The position numbers were made by a program, and so were the translations under genes. The notes beneath the pieces are model-generated. The model saw only the letters and a program-made list of their open reading frames with translations. It ran no database searches and had not been told where the DNA came from. 6,103 bases of DNA from contig JAQWRC010000181.1 of assembly GCA_029243925.1 (NCBI GenBank), forward strand, positions 1 to 6,103, in the 5' to 3' direction. Positions within the stretch are counted from its first letter, which is position 1, and the number at the start of each line of letters is the position of its first letter. Positions 1 through 5,522 of the stretch are shown piece after piece. Origin of the DNA: Phycisphaerales bacterium. Its GTDB lineage: Bacteria > Planctomycetota > Phycisphaerae > Phycisphaerales > SM1A02.

Positions 1-1
1 C

Positions 2-130
2 AGCACTCGAATCTATCTGTTGATGCGTCTCGCCTCCGATGGTCAGCAGGAGCAACTTATCTGGTGGCCGGGCTTGATCCCCGGCACGTTGGCTGAGCAG
101 CCCAATTCCACATCGCCTGAGGACGAGTAG
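2..130 (+). CDS. C-terminal end of an unidentified protein (5' truncated)
   Basis: The frame starting at base 2 is open to a TAG stop at 128-130 and encodes 42 residues. They include a hydrophobic and Trp-rich stretch (LIWWPGLIPG) and end in an acidic tail (SPEDE). I do not recognise the family. I chose this frame over frame 1, which stays open to a TGA at 112-114, because most of its third codon positions are G or C (about three quarters, against about half in frame 1), as expected for a real gene in this genome. The gene enters from outside the window, so its start and function cannot be judged. A hairpin at 162-192 lies about 30 nt after the stop and could protect the transcript end, but the plus strand has no T-tract there. 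Confidence 0.5.
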   Translation, partial: STRIYLLMRLASDGQQEQLIWWPGLIPGTLAEQPNSTSPEDE

Positions 131-153
131 CGGTAATTTTATGTTACGGCGAT

Positions 154-192
154 GAAAAAGAGAGCCCGTCGATGTGAGCATCGATCGGGCTC
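154..192 (-). terminator. Intrinsic terminator of the uracil-DNA glycosylase gene
   Basis: GAGCCCG at 162-168 pairs with CGGGCTC at 186-192, and TCGAT at 169-173 pairs with ATCGA at 180-184. One base (T185) is bulged and the loop is 6 nt (174-179). Read on the minus strand, the hairpin is followed by TCTTTTTC (161-154), which is the arrangement of a Rho-independent terminator. It lies about 100 nt after the glycosylase stop. On the plus strand the hairpin is followed by CTTGTG and a G run, so intrinsic termination in that direction is less likely. Confidence 0.7.
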
Positions 193-265
193 CTTGTGGG
201 GGGGGGCTTGGTTATGGAACTGACCTTGGGCCAGTTCAGCGTGTTGTTCGTTGCAATCAGGCTTG

Positions 266-285
266 CGGTTCCATCCTGGGAACCG
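266..285 (-). other. Short hairpin just after the glycosylase stop
   Basis: CGGTTCC (266-272) and GGAACCG (279-285) form a perfect 7-bp stem with a 6-nt loop, beginning 5 nt after the minus-strand TGA at 291-293. No T-tract follows on either strand. It is more likely a 3'-end stabilising stem or a pause site than a terminator, and chance is possible. Confidence 0.3.
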
Positions 286-290
286 AAATA

Positions 291-1043
291 TCACTTTTTA
301 TCTTCTGGTGGTTGCAACCCAAGTAACTCCATGACTTTCTGAAAGTCATTCCAGACCTGAAGGCGGGTTTCCTTGGTGTAGTTGCGAAGGACATAGGCGG
401 GGTGGAAGGTTGGCATGACTGGAATGTGCAGGGCCTCATCGGTGTAGGAGCCCCATCGCCCCCTCAGGTGGGTGATGCCCTCGGAGGTGTCCAAAATGAA
501 CTGTGTTGCCGGTCCGCCAAGGGTCATGATGACATCTGGCTTGATGATTCGAATTTGCTCGATCAACCACGGGGTGGATGCAGTGATTTCATCTGAGGTG
601 GGAGCTCTATTTCCCGGGGGTCGGGCTTTGAGGATATTCGTGATGTAGACCTCGTCTCGAGTACAGCCGAGTGCAGCGATCATCTGATCAAGTTTCTGTC
701 CGGCGGCGCCCACAAAGGGCCGGCCTGTTCGGTCCTCTTCGGCACCTGGTGCTTCTCCGATAAACATCAGACGTGCGTCAGCACTACCTTCACCAAAGAC
801 TGGTTGAGATGCCTCAGACAGACTTTCACAGAAGGGGAAGGCTTTGGTGACCTGTTCAGAAAGCGCTTGCAGAGCAGCGACGTTGTGCTGTTCTTCGGAT
901 CCCTGCTTCGGGGTGCCGGTAAAAACAGCATTTTGGGACTCGGAATATTCAACAGGCACCGGGAGGAAATCCACGCCAAGCAGGAGTTCAGTTTCCAGGC
1001 GCTGGCTGGCAAGTCGTTGCAGATGCGGTGCTTCGGGTGACAT
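291..1043 (-). CDS. Uracil-DNA glycosylase, family 4-like, lacking the Fe-S cluster cysteines
   Basis: This is a 250-residue cytoplasmic DNA repair enzyme, predicted to remove uracil from DNA as the first step of base excision repair. Visible motifs are the VFGEG strand (about residues 77-81), the catalytic motif GEAPGAEED (96-104) with TGRPFVG following, the YITNILK segment (134-140) and motif 2 HPAYVLRN (214-221). The N-terminal 65 residues include [14 protein letters not shown], which I recall from planctomycete homologues. In family 4, four Cys bind a [4Fe-4S] cluster. Here only the second is kept (Cys72); the others are Phe69, Ala140 (in NILKARPP) and Ala155/Ser156. The whole protein has only two Cys (72 and 127). 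I chose the ATG at 1043 because AGGA (minus strand, 1052-1055) lies 8 nt upstream. A GTG at 1112 would add 23 residues but has no ribosome-binding site. The gene is divergent from the hypothetical at 1236. Confidence 0.88.
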   Translation of the reverse strand: MSPEAPHLQRLASQRLETELLLGVDFLPVPVEYSESQNAVFTGTPKQGSEEQHNVAALQALSEQVTKAFPFCESLSEASQPVFGEGSADARLMFIGEAPGAEEDRTGRPFVGAAGQKLDQMIAALGCTRDEVYITNILKARPPGNRAPTSDEITASTPWLIEQIRIIKPDVIMTLGGPATQFILDTSEGITHLRGRWGSYTDEALHIPVMPTFHPAYVLRNYTKETRLQVWNDFQKVMELLGLQPPEDKK

Positions 1044-1128
1044 GTCTGGAATCCTACTTCTGCATGCGATGGAGTGGGCGGCCTGATGATGCCCTTTGGG
1101 CCGCAGAATCACGATTTTTGGCAGATTT

Positions 1129-1158
1129 TTGTTGCCTTTGAGCCCAGTTTGGCAACAA
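1129..1158. promoter_or_regulatory. Inverted repeat in the divergent intergenic region (possible operator)
   Basis: TTGTTGCC (1129-1136) and GGCAACAA (1151-1158) are perfect 8-bp inverted arms separated by 14 nt. They lie in the 192-nt gap between the divergent glycosylase and DUF2617-like genes. Neither side has a T-tract, so a terminator is unlikely. TTGGCA at 1149-1154 resembles a -35 box, but I found no -10 box at the right distance. A repressor or activator site acting on both genes is an inference. Confidence 0.35.
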
Positions 1159-1235
1159 TGCTCGCCGGAGAGAGGGGAGTTTTTCGTACCTAATAGATAC
1201 CAGTTTTAACCAGACGAATCTACGGACACTCTCTC

Positions 1236-1817
1236 ATGAGCTTTGCATCACGCACATCTAGTCTTCAAGCGTATCACATGCTGCTGTATCGCAACGGCGT
1301 GCACCCCGAGTTCTTTAACATCGAGGGCCGCAAGCGTATCGAGCATATGAATTATGAGTTTGAACTTTGGAACTTCAACGGCGGCCACGTCTGCATGTTC
1401 GATTTCGAAGGCGTTTGCCTTGTCGAGGTCGTGACACCAGAACTCGAGCACCTGCCGGAGCGCGGTCTCGTATCCACCACGCCTTGCGCAGGCGAGAAGG
1501 ATCATCAGTCGACGTTCGGTGAACGCATCACGTTCATGACCTCGATACAGACCGAGACACTTACAGATCACCTGTATCTGGGGACCTACGAGGAACTGCT
1601 TGAGCACGGTCGATCTGAAGATTGCCTCGTGAGTCATTGGCAGGGGCTCGATGGGCAACAGAACTTGTCACTGGTCGAGTTGCAGCGCTACAGCGATCAA
1701 GTGCATGTCCAGGGGTACCACCTTCAAAGTGACTGCTCCATGGTGCTTCGCACGCAGTCGATCTTCCAGGCGGGCATCAATGAGGATGATGAATCTCTTG
1801 ATTCCACGGACGACTGA
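1236..1817 (+). CDS. DUF2617-like conserved hypothetical protein
   Basis: This 193-residue soluble protein has no signal peptide or membrane segment. The core, about residues 11-135, is rich in aromatic residues and Glu/His. It contains YHMLLYRNGVHPEFF (13-27), a YEFELWNFNGGHV segment (40-52) and VCLVEVVTPE (60-69). The pattern HPE-F then YE then GHV then LxEV resembles what I remember of planctomycete proteins labelled DUF2617, whose function is unknown. The C-terminus is acidic (EDDESLDSTDD) and probably disordered. The ATG at 1236 is the first in-frame start before the conserved block; its only upstream purine signal is a weak GGA about 11 nt away. The TGA stop lies 25 nt before the convergent dtd gene end. 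The frame is confident, the family label is tentative and no reaction can be assigned. Confidence 0.75.
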   Translation: MSFASRTSSLQAYHMLLYRNGVHPEFFNIEGRKRIEHMNYEFELWNFNGGHVCMFDFEGVCLVEVVTPELEHLPERGLVSTTPCAGEKDHQSTFGERITFMTSIQTETLTDHLYLGTYEELLEHGRSEDCLVSHWQGLDGQQNLSLVELQRYSDQVHVQGYHLQSDCSMVLRTQSIFQAGINEDDESLDSTDD

Positions 1818-1842
1818 TCAGGCCAAACAGCTATAGAGATGT

Positions 1843-2310
1843 TCACGCCCGTGTCGACAGTGACGCGGGCGTGTTCACAAGAATGGTGACCGGCCCGTCA
1901 TTGACCAGTTCGACCTGCATCTGAGCACCAAAGATTCCGGTTCCCACTGGAATCTTTTCGTTCGTGCACAGTCGTTGTGCAACGCGGTCGTAGAGTTCTT
2001 CGGCCACGTGTGGTTCAGCGGCGTTCATGAAACTTGGGCGATGCCCTTGTGACGCATCGCCCACCAGAGTGAACTGGCTGATGAGCAGGATGCTGCCTTC
2101 GACATCGAGCGTGGAACGGTTCATACGACCATCTGCGTCGGGGAAGATGCGGAGACGGGCCAGTTTGGCCGCCATCCAATCGGCTCCCGCCGACGTATCG
2201 CCCCGTTCAACTCCGAGCAGGACCAGAAGACCGCCGCCTATTGAATGCTGGTGTGGCGGCGTCTCGATGGTGACGGATGCGCTGCTGACCCTTTGGACGA
2301 CTGCAATCAT
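1843..2310 (-). CDS. dtd: D-aminoacyl-tRNA deacylase (DTD)
   Basis: This 155-residue enzyme hydrolyses the ester bond between D-amino acids and tRNA (family knowledge: also glycine mischarged on tRNA-Ala), keeping D-residues out of translation in the cytoplasm. The family works as a homodimer in which a Gly-cisPro motif from one subunit enters the other's active site. The hallmarks are present: N-terminal MIAVVQRVSSASV, GGGLLVLLGV (25-34), KLARLRIFPD (49-58), the SQFTL motif (78-82) with GHRPSF nearby, and NDGPVT (137-142) carrying Gly139-Pro140. Length is close to the usual 145-150. The ATG at 2310 fits exactly the conserved N-terminus; longer in-frame reading would overlap the upstream gene and add non-homologous residues. 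It starts 10 nt after the stop of the MEMO-like gene and lacks a strong Shine-Dalgarno, so translational coupling in an operon is likely. The last residues (SLSTRA) are encoded in the convergent hairpin. Confidence 0.96.
   Translation of the reverse strand: MIAVVQRVSSASVTIETPPHQHSIGGGLLVLLGVERGDTSAGADWMAAKLARLRIFPDADGRMNRSTLDVEGSILLISQFTLVGDASQGHRPSFMNAAEPHVAEELYDRVAQRLCTNEKIPVGTGIFGAQMQVELVNDGPVTILVNTPASLSTRA
1844..1873. terminator. Hairpin between convergent genes, overlapping the dtd stop
   Basis: CACGCCCG (1844-1851) pairs with CGGGCGTG (1866-1873). The stem continues inward with a T-G pair (1852/1865) and GTC/GAC, giving about 12 bp and a 6-nt loop. It overlaps the last codons and stop of dtd and lies 27 nt after the stop of the DUF2617-like gene. 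No strong T-tract follows on either strand. It may act as a bidirectional transcript-end structure, or be partly a by-product of coding sequence. Confidence 0.35.
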
Positions 2311-2320
2311 TCGTGGTTCA

Positions 2321-3517
2321 TCATGCCATGGCCAGTCCGCCACAGGAGACCAGGGCGGTGTTGTTGGGGTTTGTTGCCTGCCGGTAGTCAATCAATTCCA
2401 CCTGCTCTGGACGGCAGGTTTCCAGCAATGCTGCAAGTACACCTGCGCCAGACCATCTGGTTGGATTCTTCGTCCAGGAAATGGCGGACAGAAAGGCATC
2501 GACATCCCCGGACAGAATATGTCCCAGAAGATCCCGGTCATTTCGTTCGACGTCGAAGCGGCGCTGGTCATCAAGTGGTCTCGGCTCGCCGTACTGGGGA
2601 CCAACATGGCTGAGATCGCCTGCAGCGATGAACAGGGTTCGCCCACCCAGAGAGGCCAGACAGTCGTGGAGCATGCTGGTGAACTCGGGGCGATCAAGTC
2701 GGAGGTCATCGGATTCGATCAGGTCATCGATCGGATCGGGCACGAGAACGCCGGTCACGGGGAGATCGCCCCAGCAATGTTGGATCCATGGCAGTTGCAT
2801 CTCAATGCCGATGTTGGCGATGTGATCGAGTTCATCCGCAAATACGCGGTCACCACATGCGGTGGCAAGTGATTCGATCAGTTCGGTGTCTGGCTGCATG
2901 CGTCCCAGGGGTGTCTCGAAACCGAGTCGAGTCAACACGATGCCATCGCCAATGCCATGGGCGTTGTTGCTGAAGACGATGACCCGATCTGGTGCGGGTG
3001 TTGATCGCAGTGAATGCCAGCATGCGGCGAAGATCGGCCACGTGTGGGGGTACTCCAGTTGTGGCGTGAACAGCATCGTCGGCTCAAACTCGATTTCAGG
3101 GTCCTCGGTGTCGTCGAGCCACGTGTTGAACTGCTTTTGAATTGCATCCACATCCGTTCCCATGGGAGTCGTGCCACGAATTGGAAATGCGCCTGCTTCC
3201 CTGAGGGCTTGCATCTTTTTGGTTTCAAGCTCCTTGAATCCCGGTCCCCAGAGGAGGCCATATTGGTCAAGTTGCCCGATCAGCGTTTCAATGACTTCAC
3301 GGCTTTGCTGCACGCTTGAGGCAATGGAATCGATCGAGTGCTGGCCATCACACATCTGGAGTGCCTGCATGGCGGGGGGTGGAACCGCGGTGGCCTGCTC
3401 TGCAAGCATGAGCGGATCTCGGAGCAGGATCAACTGCGTGCTTTCCTGGTTGACCGGTATGGGCTGAATCGGTCTGAGGTGGGGGTGCTCGAGGTGTTCA
3501 GGTTGTGCCGTGGTCAT
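2321..3517 (-). CDS. MEMO-family (AmmeMemoRadiSam protein B-like) protein, altered active site
   Basis: This 398-residue soluble protein has two parts. Residues about 28-95 (LRDPLMLAE to LLWGPGF) resemble the small helical, probably winged-helix, N-terminal domain often found on bacterial MEMO proteins. Residues about 105-395 are the MEMO fold, related to class III extradiol dioxygenases. Its landmarks are FETPLGRM (200-207), EMQLPWIQ (239-246), AAGDLSHVG (298-306), SGAGVLAALLE (356-366) and the terminal strand ALVSCGG. His187 and His304 (DLSH) match two conserved His of the family. The usual PHAGY is PQLEY (152-156), EHS before the LP motif is NIG, and the conserved Cys before GAGP is Ser356, so catalysis may be changed or lost. 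The family reaction is not firmly known; AMMECR1 and radical SAM partners are not in this window. The ATG at 3517 gives the complete domain; only a weak GGA lies upstream. dtd follows after 10 nt. Confidence 0.82.
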   Translation of the reverse strand: MTTAQPEHLEHPHLRPIQPIPVNQESTQLILLRDPLMLAEQATAVPPPAMQALQMCDGQHSIDSIASSVQQSREVIETLIGQLDQYGLLWGPGFKELETKKMQALREAGAFPIRGTTPMGTDVDAIQKQFNTWLDDTEDPEIEFEPTMLFTPQLEYPHTWPIFAACWHSLRSTPAPDRVIVFSNNAHGIGDGIVLTRLGFETPLGRMQPDTELIESLATACGDRVFADELDHIANIGIEMQLPWIQHCWGDLPVTGVLVPDPIDDLIESDDLRLDRPEFTSMLHDCLASLGGRTLFIAAGDLSHVGPQYGEPRPLDDQRRFDVERNDRDLLGHILSGDVDAFLSAISWTKNPTRWSGAGVLAALLETCRPEQVELIDYRQATNPNNTALVSCGGLAMA

Positions 3518-3560
3518 GCTGATTGGTCCGAGTGTGATTGATGATTGATGTGATCTGGGC

Positions 3561-3566
3561 AGTCTA
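3561..3566 (-). promoter_or_regulatory. Candidate -10 box for the memo-dtd operon
   Basis: Minus-strand TAGACT matches four of six bases of TATAAT and lies 43 nt upstream of the MEMO-like start codon. No recognisable -35 box is found at 16-18 nt, so the call is weak. Confidence 0.2.
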
Positions 3567-3700
3567 GGGCGGAACAGCCGTATTTGCGGAGTGGGAAAAT
3601 CTACTCAGGATCGGGCAATATCATAGGTCGCCCCTTCGTTGTTCAGTTGGTTGGAAAAATGGGGCAGAACCGTGATTTTCGGGATACCATGACAACCCCA

Positions 3701-3726
3701 CCAGTCTGATGAGCGTTACAGACTGG
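3701..3726. promoter_or_regulatory. Inverted repeat upstream of the DUF1573-ankyrin gene (possible operator)
   Basis: CCAGTCTG (3701-3708) and CAGACTGG (3719-3726) are perfect 8-bp arms separated by 10 nt. They lie 62 nt before the start codon and overlap the candidate -35 element at 3715-3720. There is no T-tract, so it is not a terminator of the usual kind. A transcription factor dimer site or an mRNA leader stem is inferred. The region 3518-3700 upstream of it shows nothing else I can support apart from the weak -10 for the opposite operon. Confidence 0.38.
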
Positions 3727-3743
3727 ATAACAACAGGTATTAA
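3715..3743 (+). promoter_or_regulatory. Candidate promoter of the DUF1573-ankyrin gene
   Basis: GTTACA (3715-3720, four of six matches to TTGACA) and TATTAA (3738-3743, four of six to TATAAT) are separated by exactly 17 nt. Transcription would start near 3750 and give a leader of about 38 nt to the ATG at 3788, which contains the GAGAGGG ribosome-binding site. It would leave the alternative GTG at 3752 almost leaderless. This is pattern matching only. Confidence 0.3.
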
Positions 3744-3772
3744 GAGGGTCGGTGAACAGATCGACGCCTCAC

Positions 3773-3779
3773 GAGAGGG
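3773..3779 (+). promoter_or_regulatory. Ribosome-binding site deciding the start at 3788
   Basis: GAGAGGG ends 8 nt before the ATG at 3788. The alternative GTG at 3752 is preceded by AAGAGGG only 3 nt away, too close for normal use, and would place 12 polar residues before the signal peptide. Confidence 0.5.
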
Positions 3780-3787
3780 TTCATGAC

Positions 3788-5398
3788 ATGGGTTTAATCA
3801 GAACGACAGCATTTTTCGCCACCTTCTGCATGCTGACTGCTTCTTCGAGTTTTGCGCAGGGTATTGGGCCTGCTCCTACGCCACCCAAGCCACTCGGGGG
3901 CGCAGCCCCTGTTGTTGAAGCTCAGGTCATCACGGTAACGCCAGACGCGATTGAACTGGGCGAGTTCTCGACCAGCGAAACAAAACCCGGCACAGTGACG
4001 CTCAAGAACACAAGTGCCGAGAATGTAACCGTGGTATCTGCCAAGGCATCTTGTGGTTGCACGACTGCCGACTTCAAGCGGAATACGGTTTTGGGCCCAG
4101 GCGAAGAAGTGGATGTCACGATTCGGCTGCGAGGCGGCCCGACGGCACGTGAGCTCAACAAGACCGTGACCTTCACCATCGAGGGGTACCCCCAGTTGAA
4201 GGTGCCAGTCAGAGGCACGTCCGTTTCCTACGTGACCATGGCTCCCGATCGGATCGGTCAGGATGAGAACCCTGATGGCGAAATTACGCTTGAATCCATC
4301 GACGGTCAGCCGTTCAAGATCGTGAACGTCCAGCCGAACATCCTTAAGGAGACGCCTGAAGGCGCCAGTGAAAAGCATGTCGTCCAGATCGACTGGGACA
4401 AGTTCTGGAACGTTGCAAACAACGCCAAGGTGTCCTTCTTCTTCGATCACCCTCGCTGCACGCAGCACTATTTCCTGGTGAAACTCAATCCGGAGCAACG
4501 GGCTGAGATCAACAGGAGGATTCGTGAAACCGGCCGCAAAGGCAATGATCCTGTCAAGGGCGCAGCTGCAAAGGGGCAGCCCAGTCGAGCGAATGCTGAA
4601 GTTGACGTGCGTGTGCTTGTGAAGCAGGCGCGTCTCGAAGAACTCATGAAGCGCATCGAAGAAAAGAAGGTCAATGTCAATCAGCAGGACAAGAGTGGCA
4701 TGAGTCTCGTAGGCATGGCAGCCAAGGAGGGCAATGACACGATGATCGTTGCACTCATTGAAGCGGGCGCGGACTACGATGCTTCTGACAATGTTGGTCG
4801 TACTCCTTTGATGCATGCGGGTACATCCAAGAAGCCCAAGGCGACACGTGCGCTCATTGACGCAGGTGCTGATGTCAACAAGCAGGACACCTTCATTGGT
4901 GGCCCCTTGGCCTGGACCTCTGGTTTCGGCCAAGCGGAATCCGTTCAGGATCTCGTTGATGCTGGCGCACAGGTTGAAACTGTCGGCGCGGCGACGGGGT
5001 ACACCCCGCTCATCTGGGCTTCGGGATTCGGCGATCCGGAATCCGTTCCGATCCTGATCGAAGCCGGCGCGAACATTGAAGCTCAGGACACCATTGATGG
5101 TGGCACTCCACTCATCCATGCTTCCCGTACCGGTTCTGCCGTGGGCTTGAAAAGTCTGTTGGACTCCGGCGCTTCCATTGAAGCGAAGGATCGAAATGGA
5201 AAGACGGCGTTGCTCGCCGCAGCGGGGCATTCGGGTGGGAGCACTGAGAAACTCATCCTGCTCATGGATGCTGGATCGGATCTCTCAGCTTCGGACAACG
5301 CTGGTCGCAGTGCGCTTGTTCTTGCCCAGGCTCGTACTGATGATGACGCGGCTGCCGTGATTGCACTGCTCAAGGAGCGGATGCCTGAAAGCGAGTAA
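3788..5398 (+). CDS. Secreted DUF1573-ankyrin repeat protein
   Basis: This is a 536-residue exported protein. Residues 1-23 form a Sec signal peptide: Arg5, a hydrophobic core (TTAFFATFCMLTA) and a likely cleavage after SSSFA. A Pro-rich linker follows (25-40). Residues about 47-146 are a DUF1573 domain, an immunoglobulin-like/ASH-type beta-sandwich, with its hallmark SCGCTTADF (Cys89 and Cys91), then GPGEEVDVTI. Residues 147-250 form a second, beta-rich segment I cannot name, with the Cys-containing FFFDHPRCTQHYF. A basic linker (250-268) leads to about seven ankyrin repeats (302-533), each near 33-35 residues with xTPLxxA and LIEAGAxxxxxD. It ends in TAA. The ATG at 3788 is chosen because it begins the signal peptide directly. 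Location should be periplasmic or extracellular, with ankyrin repeats serving protein binding; the partner is unknown. It appears monocistronic, flanked by a candidate promoter and hairpins. Confidence 0.92.
   Translation: MGLIRTTAFFATFCMLTASSSFAQGIGPAPTPPKPLGGAAPVVEAQVITVTPDAIELGEFSTSETKPGTVTLKNTSAENVTVVSAKASCGCTTADFKRNTVLGPGEEVDVTIRLRGGPTARELNKTVTFTIEGYPQLKVPVRGTSVSYVTMAPDRIGQDENPDGEITLESIDGQPFKIVNVQPNILKETPEGASEKHVVQIDWDKFWNVANNAKVSFFFDHPRCTQHYFLVKLNPEQRAEINRRIRETGRKGNDPVKGAAAKGQPSRANAEVDVRVLVKQARLEELMKRIEEKKVNVNQQDKSGMSLVGMAAKEGNDTMIVALIEAGADYDASDNVGRTPLMHAGTSKKPKATRALIDAGADVNKQDTFIGGPLAWTSGFGQAESVQDLVDAGAQVETVGAATGYTPLIWASGFGDPESVPILIEAGANIEAQDTIDGGTPLIHASRTGSAVGLKSLLDSGASIEAKDRNGKTALLAAAGHSGGSTEKLILLMDAGSDLSASDNAGRSALVLAQARTDDDAAAVIALLKERMPESE
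4691..5386 (+). repeat. Ankyrin-repeat coding array (about 7 units)
   Basis: Seven consecutive protein repeats of about 33-35 residues begin near K302-S303 of the protein and run almost to its end. Consensus features are G-x-TPL near the start, a helix, L-I-x-AGA-x-(V/I) and a closing D. Units 3 and 4 (4889-4987 and 4988-5089) are the most alike: SGFG, ESV and AGA align, and the 12-mer CGGAATCCGTTC occurs at 4935-4946 and 5037-5048, exactly 102 nt apart. The last unit is degenerate and caps the array. An additional half-unit (VRVLVKQARLEELMKRIEEK) precedes the first full repeat. Confidence 0.85.
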
Positions 5399-5432
5399 TC
5401 CGCCGTCGGTGACGACATCTGAACTGTATTCC

Positions 5433-5462
5433 ACAGGCGTCCGCTTCAAGGCGGACGCCTGT
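5433..5462 (+). terminator. Strong hairpin after the DUF1573-ankyrin gene
   Basis: ACAGGCGTCCGC (5433-5444) and GCGGACGCCTGT (5451-5462) form a perfect, GC-rich 12-bp stem with a 6-nt loop, starting 34 nt after the TAA stop. It is followed by TGCATG rather than a T-tract, so it may end transcription with help or stabilise the 3' end. It separates this gene from the peptidase gene. Confidence 0.6.
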
Positions 5463-5486
5463 TGCATGTGCGGCGGGCCGCATGCA
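5463..5486. other. Second hairpin abutting the first
   Basis: TGCATGTGCGGC folds against GCCGCATGCA: TGCGGC (5469-5474) pairs with GCCGCA (5477-5482) and TGCA (5463-5466) with TGCA (5483-5486), leaving a 2-nt bulge and a loop that must open a closing pair. It starts directly after the preceding stem and ends about 9 nt before the candidate -10 of the peptidase gene. Its role is unknown. Confidence 0.3.
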
Positions 5487-5491
5487 GTTCC

Positions 5492-5500
5492 TGCTACACT
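5492..5500 (+). promoter_or_regulatory. Candidate extended -10 promoter of the M32 peptidase gene
   Basis: TGC followed by TACACT (5495-5500) matches an extended -10 element (TGn plus four of six TATAAT bases). There is no -35 box at the usual distance, as often seen for extended -10 promoters. Transcription would start near 5507, giving a leader of about 27 nt. Confidence 0.4.
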
Positions 5501-5522
5501 TCATGATCCAACATCCTTTTTC

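Noticed and set aside
1..114. Frame 1 at the left edge, ending at TGA 112-114
   Set aside because: Its third-position GC is much lower than in frame 2; frame 2 fits the genome's codon use better, though the call is not certain.
217..237. GAACTG/CAGTTC inverted repeat
   Set aside because: Only 6 bp with a 9-nt loop and nothing around it; expected by chance.
1044..1112. Longer glycosylase starting at GTG 1112
   Set aside because: No ribosome-binding site; the added residues (His/Arg-rich) look like non-coding translation, while the ATG at 1043 has AGGA at good spacing.
2311..2391. 27-residue N-terminal extension of dtd
   Set aside because: It would start at TTG inside the upstream gene; DTD proteins begin at the MxxVxQRV motif, which is at 2310.
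2027..2872. Long plus-strand open frame opposite dtd and the MEMO-like gene
   Set aside because: It lies antisense to two genes with clear family motifs and its translation is rich in Arg, Ser and Pro with no recognisable domain.
3536..3549. Tandem GATTGAT x2 before the MEMO-like gene
   Set aside because: Only two short copies of low complexity; probably chance.
3752..3787. GTG start at 3752 for the secreted protein
   Set aside because: It places polar residues before the signal peptide and its AAGAGGG is only 3 nt away; the ATG at 3788 is better supported.
3794..5230. 478-residue minus-strand open frame opposite the DUF1573-ankyrin gene
   Set aside because: It mirrors the codon bias of the real gene; its translation is Arg/Cys/His-rich without motifs.
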